Positions 23,052 through 33,301 of a stretch of DNA of 64,000 nucleotides are shown one piece after another. Source of the DNA: Megalobrama amblycephala (taxonomy: Eukaryota > Chordata > Actinopteri > Cypriniformes > Xenocyprididae); assembly GCF_018812025.1 (NCBI RefSeq), contig NC_063049.1:19336651-19400650 (forward strand), read 5' to 3'. Position numbers and translations under genes: made by a program. The notes below the pieces were generated by a model. The model was not told the DNA's origin and made no database searches. It worked only from the letters and a program-made list of their open reading frames with translations. How positions within the stretch are numbered: the stretch's first letter is position 1; the number at the start of each line of letters is the position of its first letter.

Positions 23052-24026
23052 CACTACTGTTCAAAAGTTTGGGTTGGTAAGATTTTTGGTAAGCATTCAT
23101 TTGATCAAAAATACAGTAAAAACTATATTGTAAAATATTATTACTGTTAACAACTGTTTTCTATTTTAATTTACTGTAAATTTTAAAATGTAACTTATTC
23201 CTGTGATGCCAAAGCTGAATTTACAGTCTTCAGTGTCACATGATGCTTCAGAAATCATTCTAATATGCTGATTAGCCACTAAAAAAAAAAACATTTCTTA
23301 TTATTATCAATGTTGAACAGTTGTGTTGCTTAATATTTTAGTAGAAAATGTGATATATTTTTTTCAGGATTCTTTTATTTTGAGTATAAATCTTTTGTAA
23401 CATTATAAAAGTCTTTACTTGCCTATTTTTAAAAAAAATGCTGGATGGAAACGGCAAGATGAGCATAAATTTTTGTGCTCAAATAATTTTTTTAGCCGAT
23501 AAGAAGACATAAACTACAATGGAAACGCATTTACTGAATAAATTCCTCGATGCGCATCAGAAATGTCATGTGAGTCTGCACGATGGGACGGCATAACTGG
23601 ACTAACCAGTGGACTGATCTCGTTGTACAGCATCTGAAATGTTGTTTTGGTCATTCTGAAACACCATCAAAGTGGTTTGGTATAATTTCGTCCCAGATCT
23701 GTCTAACATGACCATGTTTATTGCATTTTGTCTGCGCACTCTAAAGTAAATTATTATATATGAAAAATACCCACAGTGGCTTATATCCTACTGCAGCATT
23801 TTTTTCAGTGATATTTGCCACCAGTTTATCAGGAAGGTACGATTTTGTTGTCTTCAAATCTCTGGATGGAAATGGTGCTTTATTTGCAAATGAGTTAAAT
23901 TAGCAACTTTGGATAGAATTATAACTACTTTTATGTTTGAGAAATTGAATGCATCTTTACTGAATAAACATATAATTTTTTTTTAAAAAACAAAATCTTA
24001 CTGACCCCAATCTTTTGAACAGTAGT
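23052..24026 (+). mobile_element. Tc1-type MITE containing an internal insertion
   Basis: Left end CACTACTGTTCAAAAGTTTG and right end CAATCTTTTGAACAGTAGT are inverted repeats. Standard internal motifs (GATCAAAAATACAGTAAA, TCCTGTGATGCCAAAGCTGA, GTGTCACATGATGCTTCAG, CATTATAAAAGTCTTTACTT) run to about 23423, then foreign sequence intervenes until ATTGAATGCATCTTTACTGA resumes near 23944. Non-coding. Confidence 0.82.
23424..23937. mobile_element. Insertion within the Tc1-type MITE
   Basis: About 515 bp with no match to other Tc1-type copies here. GCTGGATGGAAACGGCA near its left side and CTGGATGGAAATGGTG near its right side are similar direct motifs. The exact termini and class are not clear. Confidence 0.5.
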
Positions 24027-26105
24027 CTATACTTCCTCCTCAAGATCTGTCATGTCAGATGAACAGTTTGCTGAGGATGTTTACCTAAAAGAGAAAAATA
24101 ACACTGGAAGTTAATACTTATACCCAATACAGAAACCCTTGAGGTAATCATGAGAATGCAAAGAGTACATGTGTGTTATTAATTGAAATCTGACACATTT
24201 TGGAAAGCAACAATGTACAAAATCTGCTTGTTTTGGGTATGTTTTAGGTCTTACTTTTCAGTAGTGTTGAGAAGTTTCTGATTTTTTTCCCCTCCATTGA
24301 AACATCTGAACAAACTAATTCCTTAAATTTAATCAAATTTCCCAGCGTGACTCTGCCAACATCAGGACCTAAGCCCGTGATCCATTTTAGACAGAGATAA
24401 TGTCACCGAGTTCAATTAAACACATTTTGTAGCCTGTTACATTTGCACACAATAGGCTGGTATATTTTATAAAAGTCTAGGCTTATTCTTAAAACTTATG
24501 ATGATCATCATTCTCCTTTTGTTCACAACACATGCTCTTCTCGGGTGAATAAAGTTTAATGACTTGACTAATATTGGGGGAAAACAAACAAGAAGAACTT
24601 CTCACACAAAGTAGAAAGTAGAAAAACTGGAGATGATTGTGTCAAAGGTTATTAAAAGTGTCTAATTAAAAGAAATGTCGTGCTGCTTTAAGATGTGGCT
24701 ATTACAAAAAGCGTTTATCTGTCCTTCTTTATCCAGAAACACTAAATATATATCATCCTTATAAAAATGCATATGAATGTTGTTTCCCACAGAATATTTG
24801 GTTTCAATCAGAGGTAATTCACATTACTAAAGTTAAATGTGTTGGAAATGTTGTTGGATGTTGTTTTTAAGAATAATATTGTAATAAAGGAAAGGAAGTT
24901 TCTGCTCCTAGCAGGGGCTTGGTTTGTTATTTCCACATTCATATTGACTGGGGAGGGTCCACATTAAGGCAAAAACAAAGACACTGTACTTCATCTCTTC
25001 TAAATTATTTCTCTCATCAAACTCCCCTGGTTTCCTTCAAGCAGTGCTGTAAACCATCAGTGTTCAGCCCAAACACAGTTTATCCCTGTAGTGGAAAGTC
25101 AATCAAAGTCTCTCTGCAGTGCACCTAGCTTCAGCATCTCTAACTGATCATTTCCCCTCTCGCATCCCCAACTGTGCCACACCGAGGCTTATCAAAGCCA
25201 CTGAAAATGGAAGACTGTCCGGTCCATCCGCCAGCAGCAGGACAGCAAAAAAACAACCTGAACTGATGACATTGTTGGAAGTCTGGGGATGCGAGGCGTG
25301 TAAAGTGGTGGCGCTCTCTCTCCCAACGCGCCTCGTCGTTTTTTTTTGTGGCAAATGAATTAGCAATTCAAAGTGGAGCCCGGGGGTGGCGAGTGTTTAT
25401 ATGTGTGCCCAGAGTGATGAAGGCTCACATTTGTATCTTGTCACCAGGCTGTCAGTCACTGCACATGGGCAGCAGACGACTTTAACTACAGCTTCTGATG
25501 TATTTACTCAGACGCCACTTTTAACTATGCTATGTCAAACAGTGAAGAGAGACAGGAGCTTGTTCATCTGCACCATTCACCATATACTGTACACCTGCAG
25601 CCTTATCCTTTGACCAGGGGTTATAGTGTTTCTTTGTCAATCCATTCCCTTTCCTGTTTGCTCCAGTATACACACACACACACACACAAAATCTTTCGCT
25701 CTTAAAAGTTAATATTAAGCATTATGCCACTTTTAGGAGTTTAAATTTTGCTCGCTTCCTCATCTTTCTTTACTTTATAACAATAGTCTTCAAGGCAATG
25801 TGCAACAGCATAACTTTGTAGTGTGATGTATTCTGACTGAGTGAATCCAAATCCATTCAATGGGAAATAATGTAATGACAAAATATTATATTAGCCTATA
25901 GTATCTTGTGTAATCATATATTTAAATTTTATTATTTTATTTTATTTTATATGCCATATATTGCCTAAGGGTGCCAGAATTTACCACCCAGATGGGTTTC
26001 CCAACCTCTAATAATATTGTAGTTCACTATATAAACAACAGACATTAAATGTAACTATTAAAAGGAAGAAAATGCAAAAGTGGAAAGATTTGGTATAGGT
26101 ATTTT
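24027..26105. other. Gene-free unique block
   Basis: Holds a short (CA)n run. The stretch 25090-25400 is GC-richer with overlapping frames on both strands (79 and 72 codons) but no splice-bounded exon; it is a candidate conserved element. A TTTTA-type run lies near 25925-25950. Confidence 0.4.
25670..25688. repeat. (CA)n microsatellite
   Basis: Perfect alternating CA run of about 19 bases. Confidence 0.9.
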
Positions 26106-26109
26106 TTAA

Positions 26110-26320
26110 CGGAGTGTCTATTTACACTAAGTGCAAATAGCATGCGGCAGATGCTATTTGCACCTCAGTATTTTTGTATAAAGTATAGATAACATCTAAT
26201 TACTATTTACTCTTATTGCAAAGAACTGGTACTTTTACATGGTGTAAATAGAATATACTGCTATTTTCACTTAGTGTAAATAGCATATGCTGCCATTGCA
26301 AATAGCACCTGCCATTTTTA
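26110..26320. repeat. Repeat cluster with GTGCAAATAGC hairpins
   Basis: The motif CACTTAGTGTAAATAGCAT and relatives recur in both orientations. A compact hairpin is formed by GTGCAAATAGCAT (26131-26143) and ATGCTATTTGCAC (26151-26163) with a 7-nt loop, and AAATAGCATATGCTGCCA follows near 26279. It looks like part of a small foldback element; ends are not defined. Confidence 0.5.
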
Positions 26321-27339
26321 AATGCTTATTTCCTGAACTACTTTATCATTATAATTTTGAGTGAATTGCTTTATGCTTTAATTAGAATGTCTAAAACACC
26401 CAGATCTGAATTGAGATTATGGGATCATAATTTCCCTTTCTAATCAATTAAATGTTTGAAGTGCCTCCTTTCTTAATACTGCAGAGACTGACAATCTCAG
26501 CTCCTTGAAAAACATGTCTTTTGCTTTAAAATATACTCTTCTACATACATATGTCATCTACTATATTATTTTAGCACAACTCTATTTTTTTTTTTTTTTT
26601 TTTCATTTATTTATTTTTTTAATAGATATTGCATCATTGATGTTGATTGTTAGATGAGTAGAATCTGGATGCACATGCAGATGTCTGTCAAAGAGGTTAG
26701 AAGAGTTTGTTCTGATGCCTCTATTTCATGTTCTGCAGCTGAAAGCAACAGTATTGGCATTTCATAGCAGTAAAAAGACCTCACTGCAGTGCTGTTTTTA
26801 TTTGTATCTTTTTTATAGTCCATGGAATCAAAAGCAGAAATGAAGACCTTCAAAAGAAAAACAAAAGGCAGTTTACACAGTAAAACAGCTTTGTTGCTAC
26901 TGTATAAATTGACAGAGGTCTCCAAAGACTGGTGACAAAAACTAATATAGCCCCTCAACAGCAGAAAGATGGCAACAGAAGAGTTCTCTGAAACACTGAA
27001 TGTGCTGCTTTCCAGTAAGATGGTTGTTATTGGTAACTGTAAAGTGGTTAGCAGTGAAAAATGTGCTTTGTGACTGTTGGTTTTCACACACACACAAAAA
27101 GTTTCAAATTTACAAGTACTCTTCTTGCAACGTGACCGTAAGTTCTTTTATTTTGTGTTGTTATAGCACATGCATTTTTCATATATTCAAGCAGACAACA
27201 AAACCTTGAAAATATGGACAGACAGCATCTACAATGCTGGTTTTTTTTCTCTTTAGAAATGTGCAAATGTTTATGAATCCCTTGAGATTCAGAATATTAA
27301 ATTAATGGGATGATTTTATGATATAGCAAATGATTTTCA
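26321..27339. other. Gene-free DNA
   Basis: Includes a T-rich run at 26583-26603. The longest open frame of the window (147 codons, minus strand, 26650-27093) lies here; it is rich in Leu, Ser and Ile without recognisable domain, Kozak context or splice support, and is probably chance. Confidence 0.45.
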
Positions 27340-27343
27340 TTAA

Positions 27344-28419
27344 AGTGCCCCTATTATGCTTTTTCAGATATTACCTTTCTTGTAGTGCGTTATATCTACG
27401 TTGTTTTTCAACATGGAAGTAAGCTGTTTTCTATGAATGTGCAAGACTCCTGATTCAGCCGCTATAGAGAAATAAAGAGAAGAATAAAAAATGGCAGTAA
27501 ATGGTCAAACTATTTGCACTAAAAACCAGTGTGTTTATAATTATGACAATACATTAAAATAATAAGGTAAGAAATACCAGTTTGCAATATCAAGCAGCAT
27601 AACAAGCTGCTTTGTACAGCTAAAAATAACTAGAAGTGGATGACACTGGAAACCAGACACATAGAATTTGTAAATGGCCGCGCCTGCTCTTACGTGAAAA
27701 ATAAGGTGGATAGCTGTCTGTGAATGTAAAAGGTTTGCAAAGTTTCAAAGATCAACGTGCACGTTAAATGGAGTTATTGTTTCCGAAAAGAAAGAAGCGA
27801 TTCTGAACTGCCTGAAATGAGTCTTCAGCAATTCCTGTCTCACTTCCTACATAGGTTTGTAACAAATTTGCATAATGCCAGCCTATGGTCTTCATTGGCT
27901 GCCTGCAAAGAACATCTACTTTGACCCGCCCTCAAACACTGTAATAGTAGCTGACGCCTGAAAGAGTTTGGTTCATGTTGTCGACATGTCTAGAAGACAC
28001 TGTTTTCTGTGCTTCGAAATTAAATCCACTTTGCATGCACTTCCAAAGGATGAGGACTCGCGCTCAAATTGATATGGTAAAACCTACACCATTGTTACTG
28101 TTTGTATGTATCTGCTGAGAAAGCCTCTGGAGCTGAAATTCAGATATGGTAATTGGCCTTTTGTTTCTGACACAAACTGTAAGCAGTAGACCAATCACAA
28201 CAGACTGGGCTATCTGACCAATCAGAGCAGAGCGGACTCTCAGAAAGAAGGGGTTTAGAGAGACCGGATCATTGATTGAACCATTTCAGACACTGTGAGA
28301 AAAGAGGTGATCCTGCAATGTATATAATGGGGAAAATTAAAGTGTTTTTTGACATTGGATGCAAGTTTTAGACCTCCAAAACAAAATTAGGAGCCTTTAA
28401 AATAGTACATAGGGACACT
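27344..28419 (+). mobile_element. TTAA MITE, family E, long copy
   Basis: TTAA (27340-27343) precedes AGTGCCCCTATTATGC. The right end AATAGTACATAGGGACACT corresponds to AATAGCACAGTAATAGGGGC of the copy at 55244-55790. Shared internal blocks include TGTGAATGTAAAAGGTT, CCAGCCTATGGTCTT, GGCTGCCTGCAAA, TTCATGTTGTCG and CCTCCAAAACAAAATTAGGA. At 1076 bp it is roughly twice the second copy. No conserved coding frame. Confidence 0.78.
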
Positions 28420-29448
28420 GTCATCACATTTATTTAGTGCAGTTAACACAGTTAACAGTTTTAGTTTGAGTTCTTGAAATACACAACCCAATACAGCAAG
28501 AACCATGTAAAATGTTTTGAGCTTAATTAATTTCAGCCGTACAAAGAGTGCATATCACTTCACTTTTATTAGTCCCACCTGAATTTAATTTATAAATAAA
28601 AATGGCTTTGTCTGAGTAAACTGGGTCACCGATGGCGGTGCCCTCGCAAACGTTCCAGCGATTTCAGTTCTTACTAATCCTCAGAGGATTCATAAACATT
28701 TGTACATCTTTTAAAGTGCTGTAAATATGTTGATATTGTGCATTTCAGTGTCTATCCAAATGTACAAAAATATTTGTATGAACCTTGAGCAGTTTTGTGA
28801 TTTCTGGTTCAGTGTTCCTGTACTACTGGTGTTATACATGCTTGAAAGAATAACTGTGGAACACAAGATGCAGGAGCCTTCACAAGCCCTTAATAAAAGC
28901 AAGAATTCTCAAAGCCATTCTTCAAACATCAGCAGTCATAAAAGTAGCTCCCCTCCTAAAACAGATGAAATATGCGAAATCTCTCTCTCAAACGGGTGAG
29001 AAAAGGGAGAGGGGGTACAAAGCCTTAGAGCAATTTGAGTGCAAACAATCTTTATGCTACATTTGTTCTGTTCTTGTTTTGATATACTTGTTCATAATTA
29101 TGTGGCAGTGGGTGTTTTCTAATGATATGTAGTGTGAAATAGGCTGATAGATTGCCAATGTGAGAATGATACCTCTTATAGGTGTTGGTGGGTGGTCTGG
29201 TTTCATAATCATAATACACATGAAACTGCTAATTATTAGCTGTTTGATATTTTTTGTCATAATTCAGTCAAATATGATTTGACCATACCGTGGTCAAAGT
29301 TTGCATTTGTTTTTACTGGTGCTAATATTTCGAGTACTTGAATCTTGAATACATTTGATTAAAGACCCAGATCCTCAAGGAGTGTCTGACCTTTTGAGTT
29401 TAATAGTGTTGACACAATGGTGAGCAAAGGTTTGTGGTATAACCAGTC
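28420..29448. other. Gene-free DNA with one weak exon-like segment
   Basis: An open frame at 28727-28999 (90 codons) ends in a Ser-rich stretch and its last codons read AACGG|GTGAGA, which resembles a splice donor. No pyrimidine-rich acceptor precedes the Ser-rich part and I recognise no protein, so I do not call a gene. The remainder has no repeat signature. Confidence 0.35.
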
Positions 29449-29450
29449 TA

Positions 29451-29922
29451 CACTCTAAAAAATGCTGGGTTTAGGTTGGGTTGAAAATGGACAAACCCAG
29501 CGATTGGGTTGTTTTAACCCAGCGGTTGGTTTAAATGTTTGCCCAATCTGCTGGGCAGTTTTATTTAACTCAACCATTGTTTAAAAATTACTATATGGCT
29601 TGCTTAAAATGTCAATGCAGGCAGATCAAAGCACTGTTGAATATCAAATGTCAAGTCAAATGTCAAGTGTCCCCAACTAAGCAAGCCAAAGGCGAAAGGT
29701 GAACATTTATTAATAAGCAATTAATTAATAAAGGTTCATTCCGTAAACATATTGATAAATGTTAATTTCCAACATATTTTGAGTTCATTTTAAGCAAGCA
29801 ATACATAATAGTTGAGTTAAATAAAACTACCCAGCATGTTGGGCAAACATTTAACCCAAGCGCTGGGTTTGTCCATTTTCAACCCAACTTGGGTTGTTTT
29901 TAACCTAGCATTTTTTAGAGTG
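29451..29922. mobile_element. TA-flanked MITE with CACTCTAAAAAATGC ends
   Basis: Ends CACTCTAAAAAATGCTGGGT and CCTAGCATTTTTTAGAGTG are flanked by TA on both sides (29449-29450, 29923-29924), the Tc1/mariner target duplication. Subterminal AACCCAGCG/CGCTGGGTT motifs face each other (GGACAAACCCAGCGATTGGG; CCCAAGCGCTGGGTTTGTCC), as do AAACATTTAACC types. 472 bp, non-coding. Confidence 0.85.
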
Positions 29923-29924
29923 TA

Positions 29925-30182
29925 CTTTCATCACTCTTGTGTTTTAGCATACAAATCCATATAGCCAACAAATATCGGACTGGCTTAAAATAAAAGAGTC
30001 AATTTTTATTTTTGTTTGTATAGCAATATGTTATTGATACAGGGGTTTATATATCAATAATTGGTCCATTTGTTCTTTTTGACTTGCGTCTTTTAGGCAA
30101 CACAAGCTATTGGTTTATGCGAACCAGTAGCCAAATAACTGCATAATAAATCCAGTTTATTTTCTAAGAGTTGAAAAAATGA
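29925..30182. other. Short unique spacer
   Basis: No feature identified between two repeat elements. Confidence 0.4.
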
Positions 30183-30460
30183 AAATTTGATGTTTATCCC
30201 CCAGCGCATCCAAGATGTAGGTGACTTTGTTTCTTCAGTAGAACACAAATGATGATTTTTAACTCCAACCGTTGCCGTCTGTCAGCCGTATAATGCATGG
30301 CAATGGCAACACCATCTATAAGAGTCAAAAAAACATGCACAGACAAATCCAAATTAAACTCTGTGGCTCGTGGCGACACATTGATGTCCTAAGACACGAA
30401 ACCATCGGTTTGTGTGAGAAACCAAACAGTATTTATATCATTTTTTTACCTCTTTAATTA
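30183..30460. mobile_element. MITE fragment
   Basis: AATTTGATGTTTATCCCCCAG, AGATGTAGGTGACTTTGTTT, CTTCAGTAGAACACAAATGA and CCGTATAATGCATGGCAATG are motifs I recognise from a common fish foldback repeat. Only one arm is present and no target duplication can be read. Confidence 0.5.
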
Positions 30461-32097
30461 TATATTTGAAGTAACATCACTATATTGGGATCTGTCAAGA
30501 TTCTCTCAAGGGTAGACTTGACATTCAGCCTCCATGTCCTGACCTTATGGATCATGGTCATCATGAGTGCCTGTTCAAATAATGGACTTCTTCACAAAGC
30601 ATTGCACAGACGCTGGTGCTTAATTTCCAAACCTTAATGATCAATGAGTTTGATCAATATCAGATATGATTGTTTATGTGGACCAATATGTATTTAGGCA
30701 GTAAAGATGGATATTGCATTCTCTCCTTAATTTATTTTAAACCTTATGCATTTATAGGTTAGAGGTTTTTCTCAGTTTCTGACCCTAATTATGCAAATAT
30801 GTTGTTAATCCCCCAGAATCCTCTGGATTGTGGTGCTGGATGGGGGTCATGGAGAGGCTAATCATTGGATAAGTGGTTGAGGTAGTTGTCATCGCTCACT
30901 GTTCTGGTTTTTCTGTAATTATTGCTTGTCCTCTGTGTTTGCCAGATCTCTTTGTGTTTGCATAGGTCAACAGCATTAATGTTGTTCACCTCTTAAGGCA
31001 TAAAAGAACTTGGCTGCAAACACAATAAGCTTGAATTGCAGAAGAAATAATGGAGCCAATTTTCCCCCAGAAAAAATCAATGACTTCTGTATTGATATTT
31101 TTTTAAAATCTTGTCTTTACTCTCAGAGGGTGCTTTCGCATTTTGAGCTTTTGAATTGACTCAAAGACCATAAGCAAGACTGCGAATCTGTTTCTCATAG
31201 ACACGATAACAGTTGGGAAATTACTTCCACAACAACGCAGGAGCTGTTTTCCTGCTAGGCTTGTATATTTCAATTTTGTTATAATGCACTGTATGATGTT
31301 TGGTATAGCCTTTAGCCTAGTTTTTGGCCTGGTCTTGTGGTTCAGCCAGCCTGGGGGCCAGCAGGATTTGCGTTTCCTGCCGTTCAGTGTTTAAAATATG
31401 TGCATATTTCAAATGATTCTTTCCCCAAAAGGTGTGAAGTTTAAAACAGCCGTATAACCTTTCTGCCCTTGGGATGTCCTGTCTTATGAACACACCCCGT
31501 GAATTAAAACAGGGATCATGTTAACGGCAGCGATTGTAAGACACTCATGTTGCTGCGTGCTGGCCGATTACAGGCCCTGTGACCCGGCTGGCTTATCGGT
31601 TGTAATGCACAGCAGGTGGGAGCGTGTGACTATGCATAAGCAAGGTGGCGACATCATCTGTAGTACAGAACATGGGCCTCCTGGGCGCACTTGATATTGT
31701 CATGAACATAATGAGGTAATTTAAGAAAAGCCGGCCTGTGAGACAGATAAAGAGCACATCACAAACACGCCTGACCTTTACTGGTAGTCTGGTAGGGTAG
31801 AACAGATCACTGCACAACCTCCACACACTTCCAACCTGGAACAGCTACATGTGCCTCAGCAACCTGATAGCCATTTTACCACAGCTGCTTTGGTTTATAT
31901 TGGATGATATGGATTCTGGTCAAGGCGTTTTTGTAAGCAGCTATCGGTGCATGCAGTCATGGCAGCTGTGCAGCTTGTTTAGATGGTGCTAGGGGTGGTT
32001 TTTACCTTTTATTTTTTTTACTAACTATTATAAAGGTTTGACTATTTTTAGATGTTTGACTTGCCATAAATTCTCTACAAATTCTATGTAAATAAAA
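30461..32097. other. Gene-free unique block
   Basis: No transposon ends are seen over 1.6 kb. The portion 31440-31850 (for example GCTGGCCGATTACAGGCCCTG and GACTATGCATAAGCAAGGTGG) is repeat-free and compositionally even, a candidate conserved element. No supported gene. Confidence 0.4.
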
Positions 32098-32105
32098 AAT
32101 AAATG

Positions 32106-32363
32106 GGTAACACTTTAGTATAGGGAGCACATATTCACTATTAACTACAACTTTTCCCTCAATAAACTCCTAATTTACTGCTTATTAATAGTTAGTAAGG
32201 TAGTTGTTAAGTTTAGGTTTTGGGCTGGATTAAGAATGTAGAATAAGGCCATGCAGAGTAAGGCATTAATATGTGCTTAATAAGTACTAATAAACAGCCA
32301 ATATCCTAGTAATATGCATGCTAATAAGCAACTAGTTAAAAGACCCTAAAATAAAGTGTTACC
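32106..32363. mobile_element. hAT-type MITE with perfect 8-bp target duplication
   Basis: Inverted termini GGTAACACTTTA and TAAAGTGTTACC bound a 258-bp element. AATAAATG occurs immediately on both sides (32098-32105 and 32364-32371), a perfect 8-bp duplication diagnostic of the hAT superfamily. The inside has AACTATTAATAAG-type A/T motifs and no coding capacity. Confidence 0.92.
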
Positions 32364-32696
32364 AATAAATGTCATTTACATTTTGTTTTGGCGTTAAAGG
32401 TGCTACAGAGGATCTTTTTGTCGACTGAGAAACCAAAGACTGTTAGTGAGTTTTTTAAATGAGCGCATGCGTAAGAACAACCCCCCTCCTTCACAGCTCA
32501 TTTCGAGGGAACGCCTCCCAAAACTCGTGCACGAGTATTGGAACCAACACGAGTGTTTACCACCGGCATTCACTGTGTCGTGTTAGTGGATTCATTATGT
32601 CGGTCTCACCGCAGGTAACTCATAATCTGCAGTTGTTACTCCTGTCTCCTGACAAAAACATTGCATGCGGCGCCTGTGGAGTGTGGAAAGTTACTG

Positions 32697-32820
32697 GAAC
32701 GCGCAGCCGCACACGTCTCTCACAAGGAACGTCATGGCAGTGATTGACAAGCCAGAGGGCCAATCCGCGCACATCTCTCACAAGGAACGTCACGGCAGTG
32801 ATTGACAAGCCAGAGAGCCA
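32697..32820. repeat. Internal tandem duplication in family F copy 1
   Basis: The block CTCTCACAAGGAACGTCA-GGCAGTGATTGACAAGCCAGAG occurs twice in a row, about 60 bp apart, with few differences (TCATGG/TCACGG). The copy at 60495-61004 has the block once, so the duplication arose in this lineage or was lost in the other. Confidence 0.8.
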
Positions 32821-32822
32821 GT

Positions 32823-32847
32823 CGTTTACGTGATGATCACGTAAACG
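32823..32847. repeat. 25-bp palindrome (CGTTTACGTGAT arms)
   Basis: CGTTTACGTGAT and ATCACGTAAACG flank a single central G. It directly follows the tandem duplication inside the family F element and contains two CACGT/ACGTG cores. Confidence 0.85.
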
Positions 32848-33005
32848 ATTGGCTGATGTTTTTAAGGCCCTACCTCTTGCACAGATGATGTATATTAATA
32901 TTATACCTTTCAGTGCACCTAATAAATAGTCTTTTATCAGTTAGTAAAGTTTCAAGTAATATAGCAAAAATGTATAAAACAAAACATCCTCTGTAGCACC
33001 TTTAA

Positions 33006-33100
33006 TGCTATTAATCGAAAATATTTCTTTTGTGTTGAATTTTTCTCTAAATATTCAGCTTTAATGAAATGATGTAAAAAAATGTAATTTATTCCTGTGG
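33006..33100. repeat. Tc1-type MITE scrap
   Basis: AAATGTAATTTATTCCTGTGG at about 33080-33100 is the conserved core of the Tc1-type copies, cut exactly where the 201-bp direct repeat begins. Confidence 0.5.
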
Positions 33101-33301
33101 AGGGGGTTTCCTCATAACTACAGTGTTTTAAATGATGCCAGTTTCTTTATCTTTGATCAAGTTAGTTGGACCTTTTTAGTTCTAATAATATTGAGAGATT
33201 TACTTCATAAAGTGTAACATATTCTAATATTTATTCAAAGGATGTCCTCATATAGATTTACAGAACCCCCGGCCATTAACTGATCCTAGAACTGCTTGTG
33301 T
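33101..33301 (+). repeat. 201-bp direct repeat, left copy
   Basis: Starts AGGGGGTTTCCTCATAACTA and ends AACTGCTTGTGT. It is the same as 35067-35267 except for one base I can see (AAAGTGTAAC versus AAAGTTTAAC). It lacks TG...CA ends, so it is not an obvious LTR. Confidence 0.9.

Larger units (their letters stand above)
32398..33001 (-). mobile_element. TTAA element, family F, copy 1
   Basis: Flanked by TTAA (32394-32397, 33002-33005) with ends AGGTGCTACAGAGGATC and ATCCTCTGTAGCACCT. It matches the copy at 60495-61004 in inverse orientation and begins only 22 bp after the hAT duplication ends. It contains a partial internal tandem duplication (around 32697-32820) and a palindrome at 32823-32847. 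A 94-codon frame on the plus strand has a close counterpart in the other copy. Confidence 0.85.

Noticed and set aside
26650..27093. Longest open frame of the window (147 codons, minus strand)
   Set aside because: No recognisable domain, skewed Leu/Ser/Ile composition, AT-rich codons and no splice or promoter context; a frame of this length is expected by chance in 64 kb.
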